NCBI GenBank assembly: GCA_916610825.1
Contig: OU744449.1
Coordinates: forward strand, 26,643,732-26,707,731
Length of the DNA stretch: 64,000 nt
DNA from: Haliclystus octoradiatus
Lineage: Eukaryota > Cnidaria > Staurozoa > Stauromedusae > Haliclystidae
Direction of reading: 5' to 3'
Below, piece by piece: positions 26,201 to 41,200 of this stretch. Numbering within the stretch: the stretch's first letter is position 1; the number at the start of each line of letters is the position of its first letter. The position numbers and the translations under genes were made by a program. The notes under the pieces are model-generated. The model saw nothing but the letters and a program-made list of their open reading frames with translations. It did no database searches and was not told the DNA's origin.

Positions 26201-29200
26201 TGTATTAAAACCCCATTCTTTGCCATCCATATTGTAGCTAGCATCCACAATAAACTGAAAAATATTGCAAAGTAACGCATAAACTATATCCGCAACTCAT
26301 TGGTAGGTGCTGGGTTCAGAGACCCTATACCTCAAGAAACAAAAATACAGGGTTGTACGCAAATTATATACTTTCCACTGTGATTCAATTTTTCTTTTGC
26401 GTTATTTTTAGGTAACTGTGTCTGTCAATGGAATATTATCAAGTTGTATGAATGATAAATGTTCTTATAATTATTCGATGGATAAGACACCACAAGTTCT
26501 ATCTGTTCATCCTAATGAAGGCATAGGGCAACTTGACGATCAATCATGTTCGTTGGTGATTATAGAAGGCGATGGATTCAGTCCTGCTGCTTCAGAAAAT
26601 CAAGTCACAATTGGTGGAGCCCCATGTCCTATTCGCTTTAGTAATGAAACGTTGATCAGTTGTTGTCCAGGTGAAAATTGATGCAATGTATTCGGGGATG
26701 TGTTCCAAGGAATTCCAATATTTTCTGCTATTGGATAAATATTTAATTTGTTCATTGAAATCAATATAAGTCAATTCCCCTGGACTTCTTTATAGGCCGT
26801 GATAATTTAGGTATATTTATTAAAGATCGAATCAAAGAGGATGATAACTCCCTAAATAAGTATGACGGGGGTAAAGCGTTTATAAAAATCCTGTATCCAA
26901 AACGTTGCTAAACGAAGAAGCAAAAGAAGCAAAAATATGCTAATTGAAAGAAAAATCTTAGTGAAGCCCCATGTCCTATTCGTTTTAGTAATGGAGCTTT
27001 GATCAGTTGTTGTCCAGGTAAATTTTGTTGCAAAGTAGGTTTGACGTATTAGTGCTGAAACCGTTAACGTTAAATTTATTAACGCAGAATATTGTAACGC
27101 AGAACCGCGAAATTCTGTTGAAAAAAGTTCTGCATCAAAATCTTTTAAAAAACTTTTTATCCTTTATACTAATATATTTAAGCGTTCTTTTCATAATATT
27201 TATTTAATATTCATCATCAAATTATACCTAAACAATTGTTTTCTGCGTCAAGAAATTTTATTTAGAATCAATTTTTTAGGTGTCATGTCTAACAACATTT
27301 CAATCTTACCGTACTTCCATATTGTTTCTTTCTCATTTGTCATCCTATTAAAGCGGTTTTCCATTCATTCTAGAGATGGAGCTTCTAGCTATCTAACTGT
27401 ATTGTTTTCGGCGTTAAATAGGAGGGCAATAACTCCCTAAAATAGTTTTACATAGCTTTCAGAAAAATCCTGTATTCCCAAACGTTACCAAAAGACGAAA
27501 CATAAGAAGCGAACATGTGCTAATTGCAAGAAAAGGTTTTCTTGAGTTAAGCACAAAGCACAAAGATTCTGTGTAATTATATTAGCTGAATGTATCAGAA
27601 CTATTCATACGACAGCACAGTTAATATATTTTATCTTGGTATGTTATCTTTGTGTATCTACTGCTAGTGCTATACGTTCTAACACAAATATGTTTGCAAT
27701 TGACTTTTTCTATGTAGCTGCGTAGTGGCACCAAAGTTTGTTTCTGAACATAGCGTCCCATTTAGGGTCTGTGATCTAACCTTTTATCTTCTGCAGAGTG
27801 CAGATAACATCTGTAAATTCTCGTTATCCATAAAAGATGCCCAGATAATTGCATTTTTCACAGCAAAATACTTAATATTTGATAGATTTATTTTCTCCAT
27901 TTGAGACTGTTTTGACCAAAATATCTGCCAAAATATCAACATTTTTAGAACATTTGTACTTGAAATAAGAAAATTGGAAGAGATCTTAGCTGGAATTGTG
28001 CTTAGCTCAATTGCAATTGTTCGTCTTGGGGCAAGACTGGTTGGTAATGAAAACATTTTATAGCTACAATCTCTGTAGTTTATTATCTGACCACTTCTTG
28101 CCTTGCACAATTCTTCTTCTAAGCAAGTAGCAGTCACAATATAGTTCTAGTAAATACCAGTATAATTATATATGGCCTAGCACGCTTGAATGAGTAGCAT
28201 GACGACGTTGTTGATCAACATAAACTGTGATAATCTCCCACAATCTGTTTGATATAAGATTCCATACATTTCAGGAATAAAGAAAAAGCTATCTATTTAA
28301 TGCTGTTTATCTCAGCATTGTTGAGTAAAGGATTACCCTGTGAACTTCATTTATTGTTTATCGCACAGGTTATAGCCAAACAGGTCAACAGAACATACAA
28401 GTTAATGTTCAAAGCAAAGGAAACAGCAAAGGAAAAATAAATTTCAGGTAACAGAGAGTATCTATTGGAGACCCATTTAAGTAAACACAGAATATTATTG
28501 TGTATATGAAACAGAAAAATTGCAATTGGCAATGATGTAATACTCAATACTCAATGTGTGTATGTTTATTTATCAACAATGATAAAATACAGGAAAATAC
28601 AGGGAGGCTTTGTGGCCGCCGCTTATGTAAAGCCATTTATAGAATAATAGAAAATGAAATTTGAATAAAAGTACATTTACAAGCATTAGGCCTAAATACA
28701 ACAATGCAGTTCATTGCAACAGTCTAACAAAATTGCAATGAAGCGATACAGTAGGTATTTATATCTATGTTGCAAGTATAACGAGTGTTTAAATACTGGT
28801 ACAGTCTTCGGCAGAACACATCCACCTAGCAGAAAGTTTCTCAATAGTGTTATAATAGTACCATAAACCGAATCCATGTGTATTTTTAGGTATTTATTCT
28901 CATTAACTACCATAACACCTGCAAAAGGTTCTGTGGAAGGTGGTCAAAAGGTTACTATAACTGGATCTTCGTTTGGTCAACAAATTGACATGGTTACAGT
29001 AACATTGGGAACGTTTCCATGCGATATAAAAGAGGTTACCATGTCAACGATAACTTGTATAATTGGTAAAGGAAAATCTGGAATATATGACTTGAAGGTG
29101 GTAACTATAAACCGGAATATCTGATCATGAAAACAGATAATTTCATTCATACTAATTAAAGAAGTCATAGGCTAAATATTCTCATTCACTAAAAACAGTT

Positions 29201-32200
29201 TCAGGCACAATATATGCATTCATTATGGAGATAAACTGAATGACTCCTTGTAATATTATATTTAGCTCTGTCAAGTGTTGGCATCGAGCAGTATTTTTTG
29301 CTATTAGATAGTACCTAATAATTATGTCTTCATTATAGCCATGTGAACAGTATATTATTAGATACGGCTTCGTGATTCAAAACTTTCTATTGAAGCAAGG
29401 GATATTATAACTTGTATAAAGTTATGCATAACAGAAACTGAAACTAAAATATTTCAGTAGTGCTGTGTGTTTTTCATGTTTAGTTTTGTATCATATCGCC
29501 AATGAACGTCTTAGAAATCTCTGAAAGGATCCATAAAAAACCCATAAATTTGCCTACAGAAACAAGTGTTTTGCTCCTATTCCAGTAATTAAGTATGTCA
29601 AGAGCTCAAGCATATAGATATATGAGCGTTATAGGAGCTTAGTAAATATTACTCTTTCAGCTGTCGATGAATATGGAGTTGTTTCATTTTGAAGATTGCA
29701 CTATATTTGTACGTGGCAATCCAACTGCGTTGTAATAAATCAAAGAAAATGAGTGAAAATATTTATCTTGAAAAGTATAAAGTATATTTCTTTCAATCTT
29801 GGAAATGACATTAGTTCGAAATACGGTGTAAACAAATAATTGTAGTTGCCGCTGAAAAGTATTTCGAAGAAACCTTTAGCAAAAATGTACAAATATATAC
29901 TGAAGAAAATGATAAACGTATGAGATTTCAGGAATTGCATTTCCATCTATTTCAGGTCACAATAAATGAAGAATCAAAAAGCTTATCAGGAGCTTACGAA
30001 TACGACCAAGACTTGACACCAGAGATATCAACCCTTTCCTTTGAGAAATTTTCTCTTCTTGGAGGAGAATTCTCAATTGTAGGTCAACAATTGGATCCTG
30101 GGATCAAATCACGTCCACCAATCGTATCAATTGGATCACAACCATGTATAGTGACGTCATATAACGAAAGTTACGTTAAATGCACATATCCTTCATTGAA
30201 ACCTTCAAGTTACCCAATCTTTTATGATATACCCAATATTGGTTTTGCCTCATCTGAAAATCAACAATTGGAGGCTGTTTATGATTTAACTGTCACATCA
30301 GTAACACCACAATGCGGCTCAGTGGCTGGTGGTACCTTAATGACTATTCACGGTTCAGGATTTAGCGTTGTAAACGAAGAAAATGTTATAACTATTGATG
30401 GTAAAGCATGCATAGTTCAAAATGCTACGTATGATAATGTTACATGCCGTACACCTACTACAAGCTCAACTATTACAGTTGATAATTCTGGAGTCCATCC
30501 AGGTTAGTGACAGTGCACAAAGCCTTATACATTGAATGAGTGTGTTTATTTCCATGATAATAATAGTGAGTGAGTTAGACGGTATTGCTCGTACCATTCG
30601 TCTATTTTGAGAGGAGCCGCTCTTTCGCAAAGAGCAAGGATACTAAATGCTATTTATTGGTCTCAGCCGTGAAACTACATATCATGATTGTCAATGCATG
30701 ACGATTCCCCTCAGATAATCACAATGCAAGTTCCTCTCAACCATTCAATATGCCATCAATAGATGGAACTCATTTAATGTTTTAGGTAAAGCAAAGGCTG
30801 AGTGGACCTTCGGGGATTTGGGCCATAGTCAATCAGATATGTTCATATCATCAGAATAGAAGTCGTGTTGCTCTGCCATCTGTTGACTGCATTCTCCGAA
30901 GGTCAACTCAGAAATACATATCCTCCAATAAATATTTTGAGAAAAATTCAGGCAATTTTGAGACGTAAAATTGCAAAATTGTGTAATTTTAGAGGTATTG
31001 AAGTACTGAAGCTTTCAGTTGTGCATATACCATGTCCATTATGCCATGAAAATGCCCATCATCATCATCATCATCATTTATTAAGAAACCATTAAGCTTA
31101 CATCAAAATTTTCAAAGGACTGATTTGCAAATGACCATATTGTCGGGCATTATGGGATTTACAATTGTTATCACCGATAAGAGCCATTCCTCCAGAGATC
31201 GAACTGTACCACTACTTCGGCAAGTCAATAGTGCTTTTCCTCAGGTGCCCAATTAGCCCATGAGAATTATTTTAGGAAAAGATTGATAACCTTTACGTAG
31301 TGTATTTCGAAAAGACCGTGACAGCGGGATGCATTGTTATGGAACATGATTATGGCCGATGTGAACAACGCTAACCATCCCAAGTACTTCATTATATATT
31401 TGAATATGTTGATATATATATATTGTGCTCGCCTAAAACACATTATTTTAGATATCACACATTAATAGGATTAGAAATATTGAATCAATCTCAAGCTTTA
31501 GTCAGATGAATAAAATGATTATAGAGACATTTACGATCATCAGATAGTAGAAACGTCAACACAAGTTTCGGTACTAGTTACTATCTAGCTCCTTCATTCC
31601 ATAACTTTGCTTGGATTGGATATTTCATTAATTTTTGTTTACCATTCTACAGAACTGGGTGTCGGTTATCAATGGAATCCTCAGTACATAGTAATAACAG
31701 CTGGAGATACGATTGAGGTAAATCATAAATCCTTTATTTAAAAGAGGGTCAAGATAATCACTCAAATTAAATTTAAACGGGAACGTCTGTCCCTGGCCTG
31801 CGTCTTCCCAGTCCTCAGTTGTCTATCCGAAGTACTACTAGGGTAGGCAGCAAAACTTTATGACGATCATTTCATGCAAATCTTCTTCTCTCAAGGCAGA
31901 GATAATGCACATTATGATACATAGAGCATATCCATGGAATGAACAGGCAGAGATTAGCGCATCTAACACAAGTTATTACAAATTCTATATAATGTTCACA
32001 TTAATATTACATAATTAAATTCCATAATTAAATAGTTAAGATCAAAGTGATCGCATGACGAAACTTATTAATTGAAATTGAACAATATATTTCTATTTTG
32101 ATTTTCTTTATGTTAAAAGATAGTGCTTAAACATCATCAGATCTTTCGTCATCAGGTTTACTGAATAATTCCTTAGTATTTTTTGAAGCGTGTGTGCGTA

Positions 32201-35200
32201 TAATAGCCACATTCCCCTCCTTACTCCAACCAATAATAACATCTGGGATTGATTCACTCATGTATATCAAAGACAGCATAGAGCGTTCCATTAAAGAATC
32301 AGGTCAAATTTTGAAACCACGACATCCGACGATTTTTGCATACTCAATCAAAGTCACGTCGGTTTAGTTGAAAAATTGAATGGCAAATCAAACATTTCGA
32401 CTAGATCGAACATTTTGAGCGTATAAAATCGGGCGCCATGGGACCTTCATTTTTGTCTACTGGAACGCCGTATGAAGTCTTTTTTTAGATCAGTGGATTG
32501 AATCCATCAAAATCCTACGGACTGACAAGCAAAAGCTCCCTAGCCACTATAACATAAACCACTTCAGGCTACTTGAGGTAACACAAAATCTTCAATATCG
32601 GATGTTTATATTTTGTTTTAGTGGAAGTGGGGAATTCCTTCTCAGTCAGAATCAATCTATGGTGTATCAGAAACAGACATAGATAATAATATTTTAGTTA
32701 ATGGGTTTCACAGCCAGCACTCATCTTCAGGTTCATTCAAACACCGTTACGATGCATCTGGAATGCATTATTTTTCAAGTGGGAACATTCAAAGTGGATT
32801 AGAACATCAGTTGGATGGTGTAGTTGAAGTACAACCTAGAAAAAATGAATTTGGAGTAATCTCCGTAACAATAAATGGTAAGCACATTCGATATTATGGT
32901 TTATAATTTAAAGTAGAAATCAACGTTTAAAATTAGAATATTAGGGAAAATATTCTCATGAGCGACTCTCATTGTGATTCGATGAGTTGGTACAAACAGA
33001 GCTAAGCCAGAACGTGACAGCAAATAATTTATCAAAAAGAGTTTGAAAAATCGAGAAACTTTTAGGGCATAAAACAACTTTTTTGTGAAATTGATGAAGG
33101 TATATACTTATATTTGAACGTCCCCCTGAACCACAAGTATTGAAGTAGCTACCCCGAAAATAGTTCATCCAAATAGACGGTTCATCCCATCGCTGCATGC
33201 AATCTGCAACTGTCGAGTATTTTATAATGTAAAGTTGGTTTTCACATCCTTATTATATGCATGTGCTGATCCTAATCCTTATTTGCTATTTGCATTTATC
33301 AATCAGCCACAAACCGGGTAGGCTTCTTGACTTTTTTTCAATGGGCGTTTTGTTAGTTGGTTAGTGTTTATTGGAGGGTATGTTAGTTTGATGGCCAGAA
33401 GCCCTTTCTGACGCCAACCAATAGTGCTTCTGCCAGGGAGTGATCTCAAGACCCTGCGGGCCAAAGTCTCGCTTACCGCTTGTCAAATTGCGGTATATCA
33501 AAGCGGGACTTATAGATCAGTCAAGCCAAGGTCCAACACTGGAACTGCTGCACTACGGGGGGCACACGACTTATTGAGAATGCCTCCAAAGCGTTTTACT
33601 TATACATAAACTGAAGGATAATGAAGTTTACCAAAACATCTTGAACCGGGTCCTGGGAATAGGGTATTGAAGACCTCGTAAAAGCGTCCAAAATTCGTTA
33701 AGCTTATGTTATCTTCAATTTATCAGAGTCCAAATAAAGTTTTTTTACAGTTGAGGTGATATATAATAGTTACAGGTACAGTTGAATATATAGCAATACT
33801 ATAGAGTTATAGCGTAATCAATTTTTCAAGCAGAAAACTATTTAAGTGCAATCATAGTTTTGCATTCACTAGGCATGTTGATTTCCAAGTAAGTAATCCA
33901 CGCACCTCCACGTAAATATTGCAAGGCTACTACAACCTTTTACGAAAACCGGTAAACTTTTCCAATATCGAACACCACTGGCATGAAATAAGCCAGAGTG
34001 ATTATTCAAGCGCTATTATTCTACGTACACTGTTCCGAAGTTTTTTGACATAGATAATATGATTTAACATGCAGAAAAAGGGTTATGAATCAGATCTAGC
34101 CTCATAATGATGACAATTGACTTGTTTCTCTACAGGTCATAGTGCAATCTTTGAAAATGAGGATCTCATAGAAACAACGGATACATGTCAATCATTGTGC
34201 ATCGCAGGGGGGAAATGTCCGATGCAATGTTTCAACTACAGTTTATCATGTACAACAGTACTGAAGTCAGTAGAACCAAATATTGGCCCTCTAGCCTCAC
34301 ATACAATCACGCTATCTATCGAGAATCAACAAGAAAATTTAATAGAAGAAATTAAATTTGATGATATTCCTTGCAATGTTATATCCAACAGAAATCCAAT
34401 CCGATGTCAACTTGATCATGGATTCAATCCTAATCCTTATGTTGCCATGACACCTAAGGTCATGACATCATCTGGATATGCGTTGATGGATATCATTGAT
34501 AAAGAAAAACAAACTTTTACAATAAATTCTGAGGTGTTCTCGATTAATCCAAAGTTTGGGTCATTAAACGGTGGAACTCTGATAACGATTCTTGGAAATG
34601 GATTTATAAATAAATCTATTGCAATTTACATAGAAACATCTCAATGTAACATTCAATCATTCACTTATACTACGATTCTATGTGAAACAACAGCAAAAGA
34701 GGATATCGGATTGCCAGGTGTATCACTTACTAATGTCCATATTGGTAGCAATATTATTTCGTGCAGCGATCCTGCAGATTGTAGATTCAATTACAGAGAT
34801 CAAAGCACACCGACTGTTACTGAAGTTAACCCCGCTGAAGTATCACAGAATGACACTTTAATCCTCATCGGGTCAGGATTTGGATCCAATTCCAATCTGA
34901 TATCTGTAACCATTGGCGCTACAAAATGTGATATTATTTCAGCTTCACCTGGTGTAATCAAATGTCTATTGAGTGAAGTAAAAGCTGGAATGCATGCAGT
35001 TAAAGTAAAAATACAACCGGAAGGTTTTGCAAATATTAAAAATGATGTAAGCATCGAAGCAAAAACATCAATCACTGGTTTTAGTCCCTTATTTGGTAGT
35101 CTACATGGAGGCACAAAACTCACTATAATTGGATACGCATTTTCAGAATCATCTACAGTTACCATAGGGAATAAACAATGCATTATTGAAACAGCTTCAT

Positions 35201-38200
35201 TTTCTGAAATCATATGTGTAACAAGATCTGGTAGTGACAGTCACAAGGTTAAAGTTGATTCTATGTTTTCCATGGATGACTTTGAATACAGTGAAATATT
35301 TAGTCCTGTGATACACTCTCTGTCGTCAAACTATGGTCACACGAATGAAATAATTGAAATAAATGGAACAAATTGGGGTGATTTATCCGCTACGGTTAAG
35401 ATTGGTGATTTGGAATGTGGTGATATTTTGGTGACAGAAAATAATATAAAATGTACACAGTCCTCTTTAGGACAACCAGCAGGCTCTTACCCAGTAATAA
35501 TTAATGTGGAAAATTATGGCTTATCTTCATCGACAGTTGTTCTTAACTATGAGCTAGCAGTTACAAGTCATGTACCAAATGAAAGCAGTTTAGGAGGTGG
35601 TTTGGTATTAGTACTGTATGGTGAAGGATTTCATCCAACAGAGACTACGATCAAAGTATGCGAGAAGATATGTCCATTAACTGAACTTGGAACAAGTACA
35701 TCGCAATTGAAATGTATTATTCCCGCTTACAATGGCCTAACCAGTTCTGATCAAACATGTGATATCAGTGTGAATTATGCCCAAAATCAAAATGTCCTGT
35801 TAACACAAGCATTTACATATAAATCATCCCTCACTGCCTCAGTTTCAAGTGTTACTCCAGAACGAGGTGGTACTGGTGGTGGTGTTTTGGTTAATATATT
35901 TGGTACAGGGTTTACAACTGACAAAACTCAAATCATTGTAACAATAGATGATACACCATGTACTGTATTAACATCAACATTAACTGTCATAACATGTCAG
36001 ACTGGTTCTAATAAACGAACGAGAAATACTAAAGTCCAAGTGAATATTATGAATAAAGGTCTTGCTGTTAATTTCAATTCCTATTTTCATTATGTTGATC
36101 TCTGGTCATCTGGTTTTACATGGGGAGGTGGATCTATACCACAAGCAGGTACGTGTATAGCCTATTCTAATAAGATATCTGGAAATGAATGCTGTGAAGG
36201 TATCTACACGATCTCTGTATACTTTCTCCTTATGAAGTAGACATAATATCTGATCTGAATACGGAGAGCATTGCATAATTATTATAAGCATGATTAGGAA
36301 ACTTTATTTCATATATGTATCCTTCTGATTTCATTTCCTACCGTTATAGGTATTCTTTTTAGACAGGCAAGCAGAAAAAAAACTATACCTTCATATAATT
36401 TACACTATAACATTGTAACTTCTTATAGTGAGAATGGCATATAATATTTGAATTAATTCACACGGTCTATATCTATATAACTTAATAATTTGACTTAACC
36501 CTAATTGCATATTTACTTATAAAAGCCTTAAAAAGTGCTTAAAGCAGGAATATTTCTTCTCGAAATCATTAAAGGTTTCACTGAAAAAAAAAGTAATTTA
36601 TCCACATAGGACATATTTTCTTAGTTTAATGCAAATTTTCAAAAGCTGATGATTTTAATCAAAAAATCTCTCAATTTTAGAAAGCTTATCTACACTAGCA
36701 CATACAGTTCCTAGTGTACAGTTTGTACTTCTCTTTCTTTAATCTCCATCTCATGTTTACCCTCAAAATAGGCGAATATATCGTGGTTAATACATCAGTC
36801 GTACTAGACGTTGATACACCAATATTGAAAATGCTTCACATCAAAGGTGGTAACTTAACATTTGATAACAAAGATTTGAATTTGAACGCAGAGCACATTT
36901 TAATAACAGACAATGGCTCATTAAATATTGGCTCTAATTCTCATCGATTTCAACATCAAGCTATCATTACATTATATGGTAATGTTAGATCAAAAGAGTT
37001 ACCAGTCTACGGTGCTAAATCATTGTCACTTCGAACAGGTTACTTGGGATTATTTGCTCAACATGTAATGAATACATGGACATTATTAAGTCAAACTGCT
37101 GAAGTTGGATCAAATACTATTCATTTGAAAGATGCAGTTTCTGATTGGAGAATAAACAGTCAAATTGTAATCGCTGCAACAGCCAAAAGTATTAGAGAAA
37201 ATGAAGAAGTGACGATTACAGCTATAAGTGATGATGGCCTGACTTTAACAATATCTCCATCCTTAAAATATCGTCATATATCGATAAGTCAGAATATTGG
37301 AGGTCGTCTAATAGAAACACGAGCTGAAGTTGGTCTGTTAACTCGAAATATAATCATCCAAGGCTCGAAAGAAGAAAGTTTTGATTCAGTTATTGAAGAT
37401 TGTCCGGATGAATTTGAACCAGGACAATTTAAAAAACAAACATGTTTTGATGGCAGATTTGGTGCAGAACGTGGAAGTGATCAATTTGGTGTTCAAATAA
37501 TGATACATTCTTCCGCAGCCCCACAACAAACGGAATTTGCAAGTGGTAATGATGTTCAATATGCTGTAGCACATTTTGATCACATTGAAGTTCGACATGC
37601 TGGACAGGCATTTCGTCTTGGTCGTTATCCAATTCATTTTCATTTAGAAGGAGATGTATCACAATCTTATGTAAATGGTTGTTCCATTCATCATAGTTTC
37701 AACAGAGCCATAACTATGCATGGTGTACATCAATTGACCGTTGAACGAAATGTCGTTTACGATATTTTAGGTAAGAGATTTACTAATTTTTTTCTCTTGT
37801 TGACAATCAAACTCTGATACAGCTTGTTTTTACTACTTTAGAAGCTTTATTTGCTTTATTCTTTTCATCACTTTAGAAGCATACAGACTTGCGAATAATG
37901 CCACAAATGTCGGCTCTCTCAATAAAATAATAAATGCTTTCAAAACAGGCAACTTAACCAAACTCGACTGCATGCTTCGATAGGCCCTTTCACACCACTG
38001 TCCCCAGAGAAAAATCTCAATAAAAGTTCATCTAACTGGCGAGACAATGATTCCCGGTTTCACAGAGAAAACACGGGATTGATAGAATATCTTTGCTAAC
38101 GTTTAACGAGAGGCAGATATCATTGTTCGCCCATTTGCACAGATCCTACGCCATCAATTCTACTTTAACCGAACCATTGCTCCGTAGTTGTGTTCTTACT

Positions 38201-41200
38201 GATTTTCTCTAATGATCATTATGATACATCGAATCAGTGAAGTATTTATTTGATGGCTTACCCAACTATGCGATACGCAAGATGAAACCAAAATAAAGGC
38301 GAATCTTGTATAAAAACCATTAACCATCAATCAACAGGTCAAAATGGAAAATGAATGAGATTGAGAGCGATTTGATTGGTCGAATATGATCGAACTCAGG
38401 TCAGTTTTAAACTGTATTGACAGCACTGTGATTTATAACCGTTATGGCGTAAAGACACAGTGGATAATTGCGTTTTTGATACATTAAAATACATGTATGA
38501 TTATATGTTACAAAATTGACATGTTAGTCGATGACTATATTAAACAACTTTGGCGTACTTCAGTCATTACCAGCCGATATCCACCTAGCCTTCGAACAAT
38601 AATTGTTCAGCATTCCTTGTAGAAATTGCAGATATTCACAAGTTTTCTAATATTCTTTGATGATTCTATAGGCAATGCATTCTTTATGGAAGATGGTATT
38701 GAAACGGGTAACATTCTCCGTTATAATCTTGGTATATTTGTGAAACCATCTAGTTCTACTCTTAACGTTGACATAACACCTGCAACTTATTGGATAACAA
38801 ATGCGAATAATACCGTTATCCATAATGCAGCAGCTGGTGGCAGCCATTTTGGCTATTGGTATCAAATGTTTAAGCATCCTGACGGACCGAGCTTCCGGTC
38901 AGATGTATTTCCAAGGTATTTGTGACGCCAAACAAGATTTTTATCAATATCCTATCCTTGTTTTTATATAGCTTATGAGCTATAACTTATTGTTGATTAA
39001 AAACAGCCATTGATAGCAAACGTATAGAGGATAGAGGATATTGGTCCGATGTGGTTATAGCATTACGTTACTAATGTGGTGATGTGCTAACTGCATCTCA
39101 GTCATTTCTACAATTCTAGTTCTTATTTCACCCGATCAAATAAGATGCTAAAATATATTTCAATTTTTGAATCTCAACTAAACCTAGCATTTTTAATAAA
39201 AGTAAAAATAAAAGATAAAAAAATATAGCAACTAAATTTAATAGTTTAATCCTTTTTATTCATCGTCTATTAGAGCCTATGTAATGGGACAACCCGCAAC
39301 AGTTTGCATAGTTAGTTAGTGTTTATATGTATATATTTACGTGTCTATGTGTTTACACGCCAAGAAATCTATAAGCTGATCTGTTATAACACACTATACC
39401 TGCACCTCAGTCATCTGTACTATCATTCTAATGGTTATTCAAACCAAAAACATAATAAAAAAACAGAGACACGAGCAAGCATTATGTAACATTATTTTTT
39501 TAATCTTTGCCTATAGCATTTTTAATAAAAGTAGGTATATACGTTAATATTTGATAAAAATATCGGTACAGATATATTGCATAGACCAGATCGTTTAATG
39601 ATTTATCATTCATCTTTTATTAGAGATCATTTGAAGTTACGATCTGCATAATAATGCATATAGCTATAGCGACATGAAATATTTGCAAATGAAAGCAATC
39701 AATTCAATTCATTCAATTCAATTCAATTCAATTCAATTCAATTCAATTCAATTCAATTCAATTCAATTCAATTCAAAAAAAAAAAAAAGCAATCAATTCA
39801 TTCGGAATATATTTTAAGAGAGAGAAGTCTTGCAATACAGAAAAAGACTGAAAGATGATGTCATAAATCAGTTTTAAAATAACAGACGTTGCTGATGTCG
39901 CTTGCCTTATTAATTAATAAACTTCTTTTAACTTCATTAGCTTTGTTTCATTTATGTATATAGGGAAGTGGCAATGAAAGAATTTCGTAATAACTCTGCG
40001 CATACATTTGGAAGATATGGTCTCTGGGTATTTCCAACATATCACCCTAAAACAGAAACAGCTCATTTTCATGAATTGTTGGCATGGAATAATATGCGTG
40101 GTGCTGAATTTGTACAATGCGGTGCTGTTCAGTTAGTCAATTCAGTTCTATTGGATAATGATTTAGCTGGTGTAGAATACATCATAGCAAATTCAGGTGG
40201 TAGTACATGGGGTGGAGCTATGATCAGGGATTCATTAATCATAGGTCATTCAGATATACAACTAACAAATCAACAACTTATCTCAACAAATACTCAATGT
40301 ACTTCATCTGGAATTAAATTACCTAAAACATCAAGACTTACAATCAAAAATATCACTTTTGTTAATTTTAACGAGGATACATGCGCTGCTTTTTCTGCTT
40401 GTGCACATTGTAAACTTCACGAGGGTGGTTGGGCAACAAGGTCAAGTGAATTAGAATTTATCAATTCAAAAAATAAAGTATCATTTCAATGGCTACATGA
40501 AGCTTCGATTGAAGATGGCGATGGTACATTGTGTTCATTCCCAGGTTGTACTGTATTACCAGCTATGGATACCTTACCATCAAACTTATGCAACGTCAAT
40601 AATGCATTTAGCGTTGGAGCAGTGCAAGGGATAGGATGTCAGTCACCCTTAAAATTCAATCGTTTGTCCTGGAATAATGTAAAACCTTCTTCACTTGAAC
40701 CTAGGCCTGTTTCGTTTCATACAGAACATGGCTCTGTGCTTGTACCATGGAAGAAAAAAGGCCACACTCATCCTAAAGGATACACCGCCATTTTAGCCAA
40801 TAATCAATTATATTCCATGGCATTTGTTAATGCGACACAATTTACAAATATATCTTACACAATGAGGGCGTATGATCTATCAAATGAGGAATATATTGCT
40901 TTAAGTCTTGATTTAACACAAAAACCAGATCACATCTCAATTTCTAATAAGAATTATAACAGGTCAGAGTTTATGCTTGATACAATAAACGCTAGACATG
41001 GTGCATGGAATCTCAATGAAGCAACAAACACCATATCGTACCTTATAAAATCCGAACGAAAAACTGGGACGTCAAATCCTTCATCTGACTTACGAGTCTA
41101 TGTTTGCTTCTACGAGAATTGTGTTGCACCTACTCCACCACCTGCACCAGAAGGAAGACCTGATAACGCTAAATTCTGGAGTCAGTTAAGTTCCTGGGAG

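Noticed and set aside
26964..27018. Copy of the exon 18 end as an alternative exon
   Set aside because: The available acceptor gives a phase that does not fit exon 17 or 18, so inclusion would break the frame.
27784..28137. 117-codon open frame on the - strand in intron 18
   Set aside because: No domain, no supporting splice sites, and composition like the surrounding intron. It could be a decayed element, but I cannot support it.
39700..39774. CRISPR-like array
   Set aside because: It is a plain pentanucleotide microsatellite without spacers, in animal DNA.
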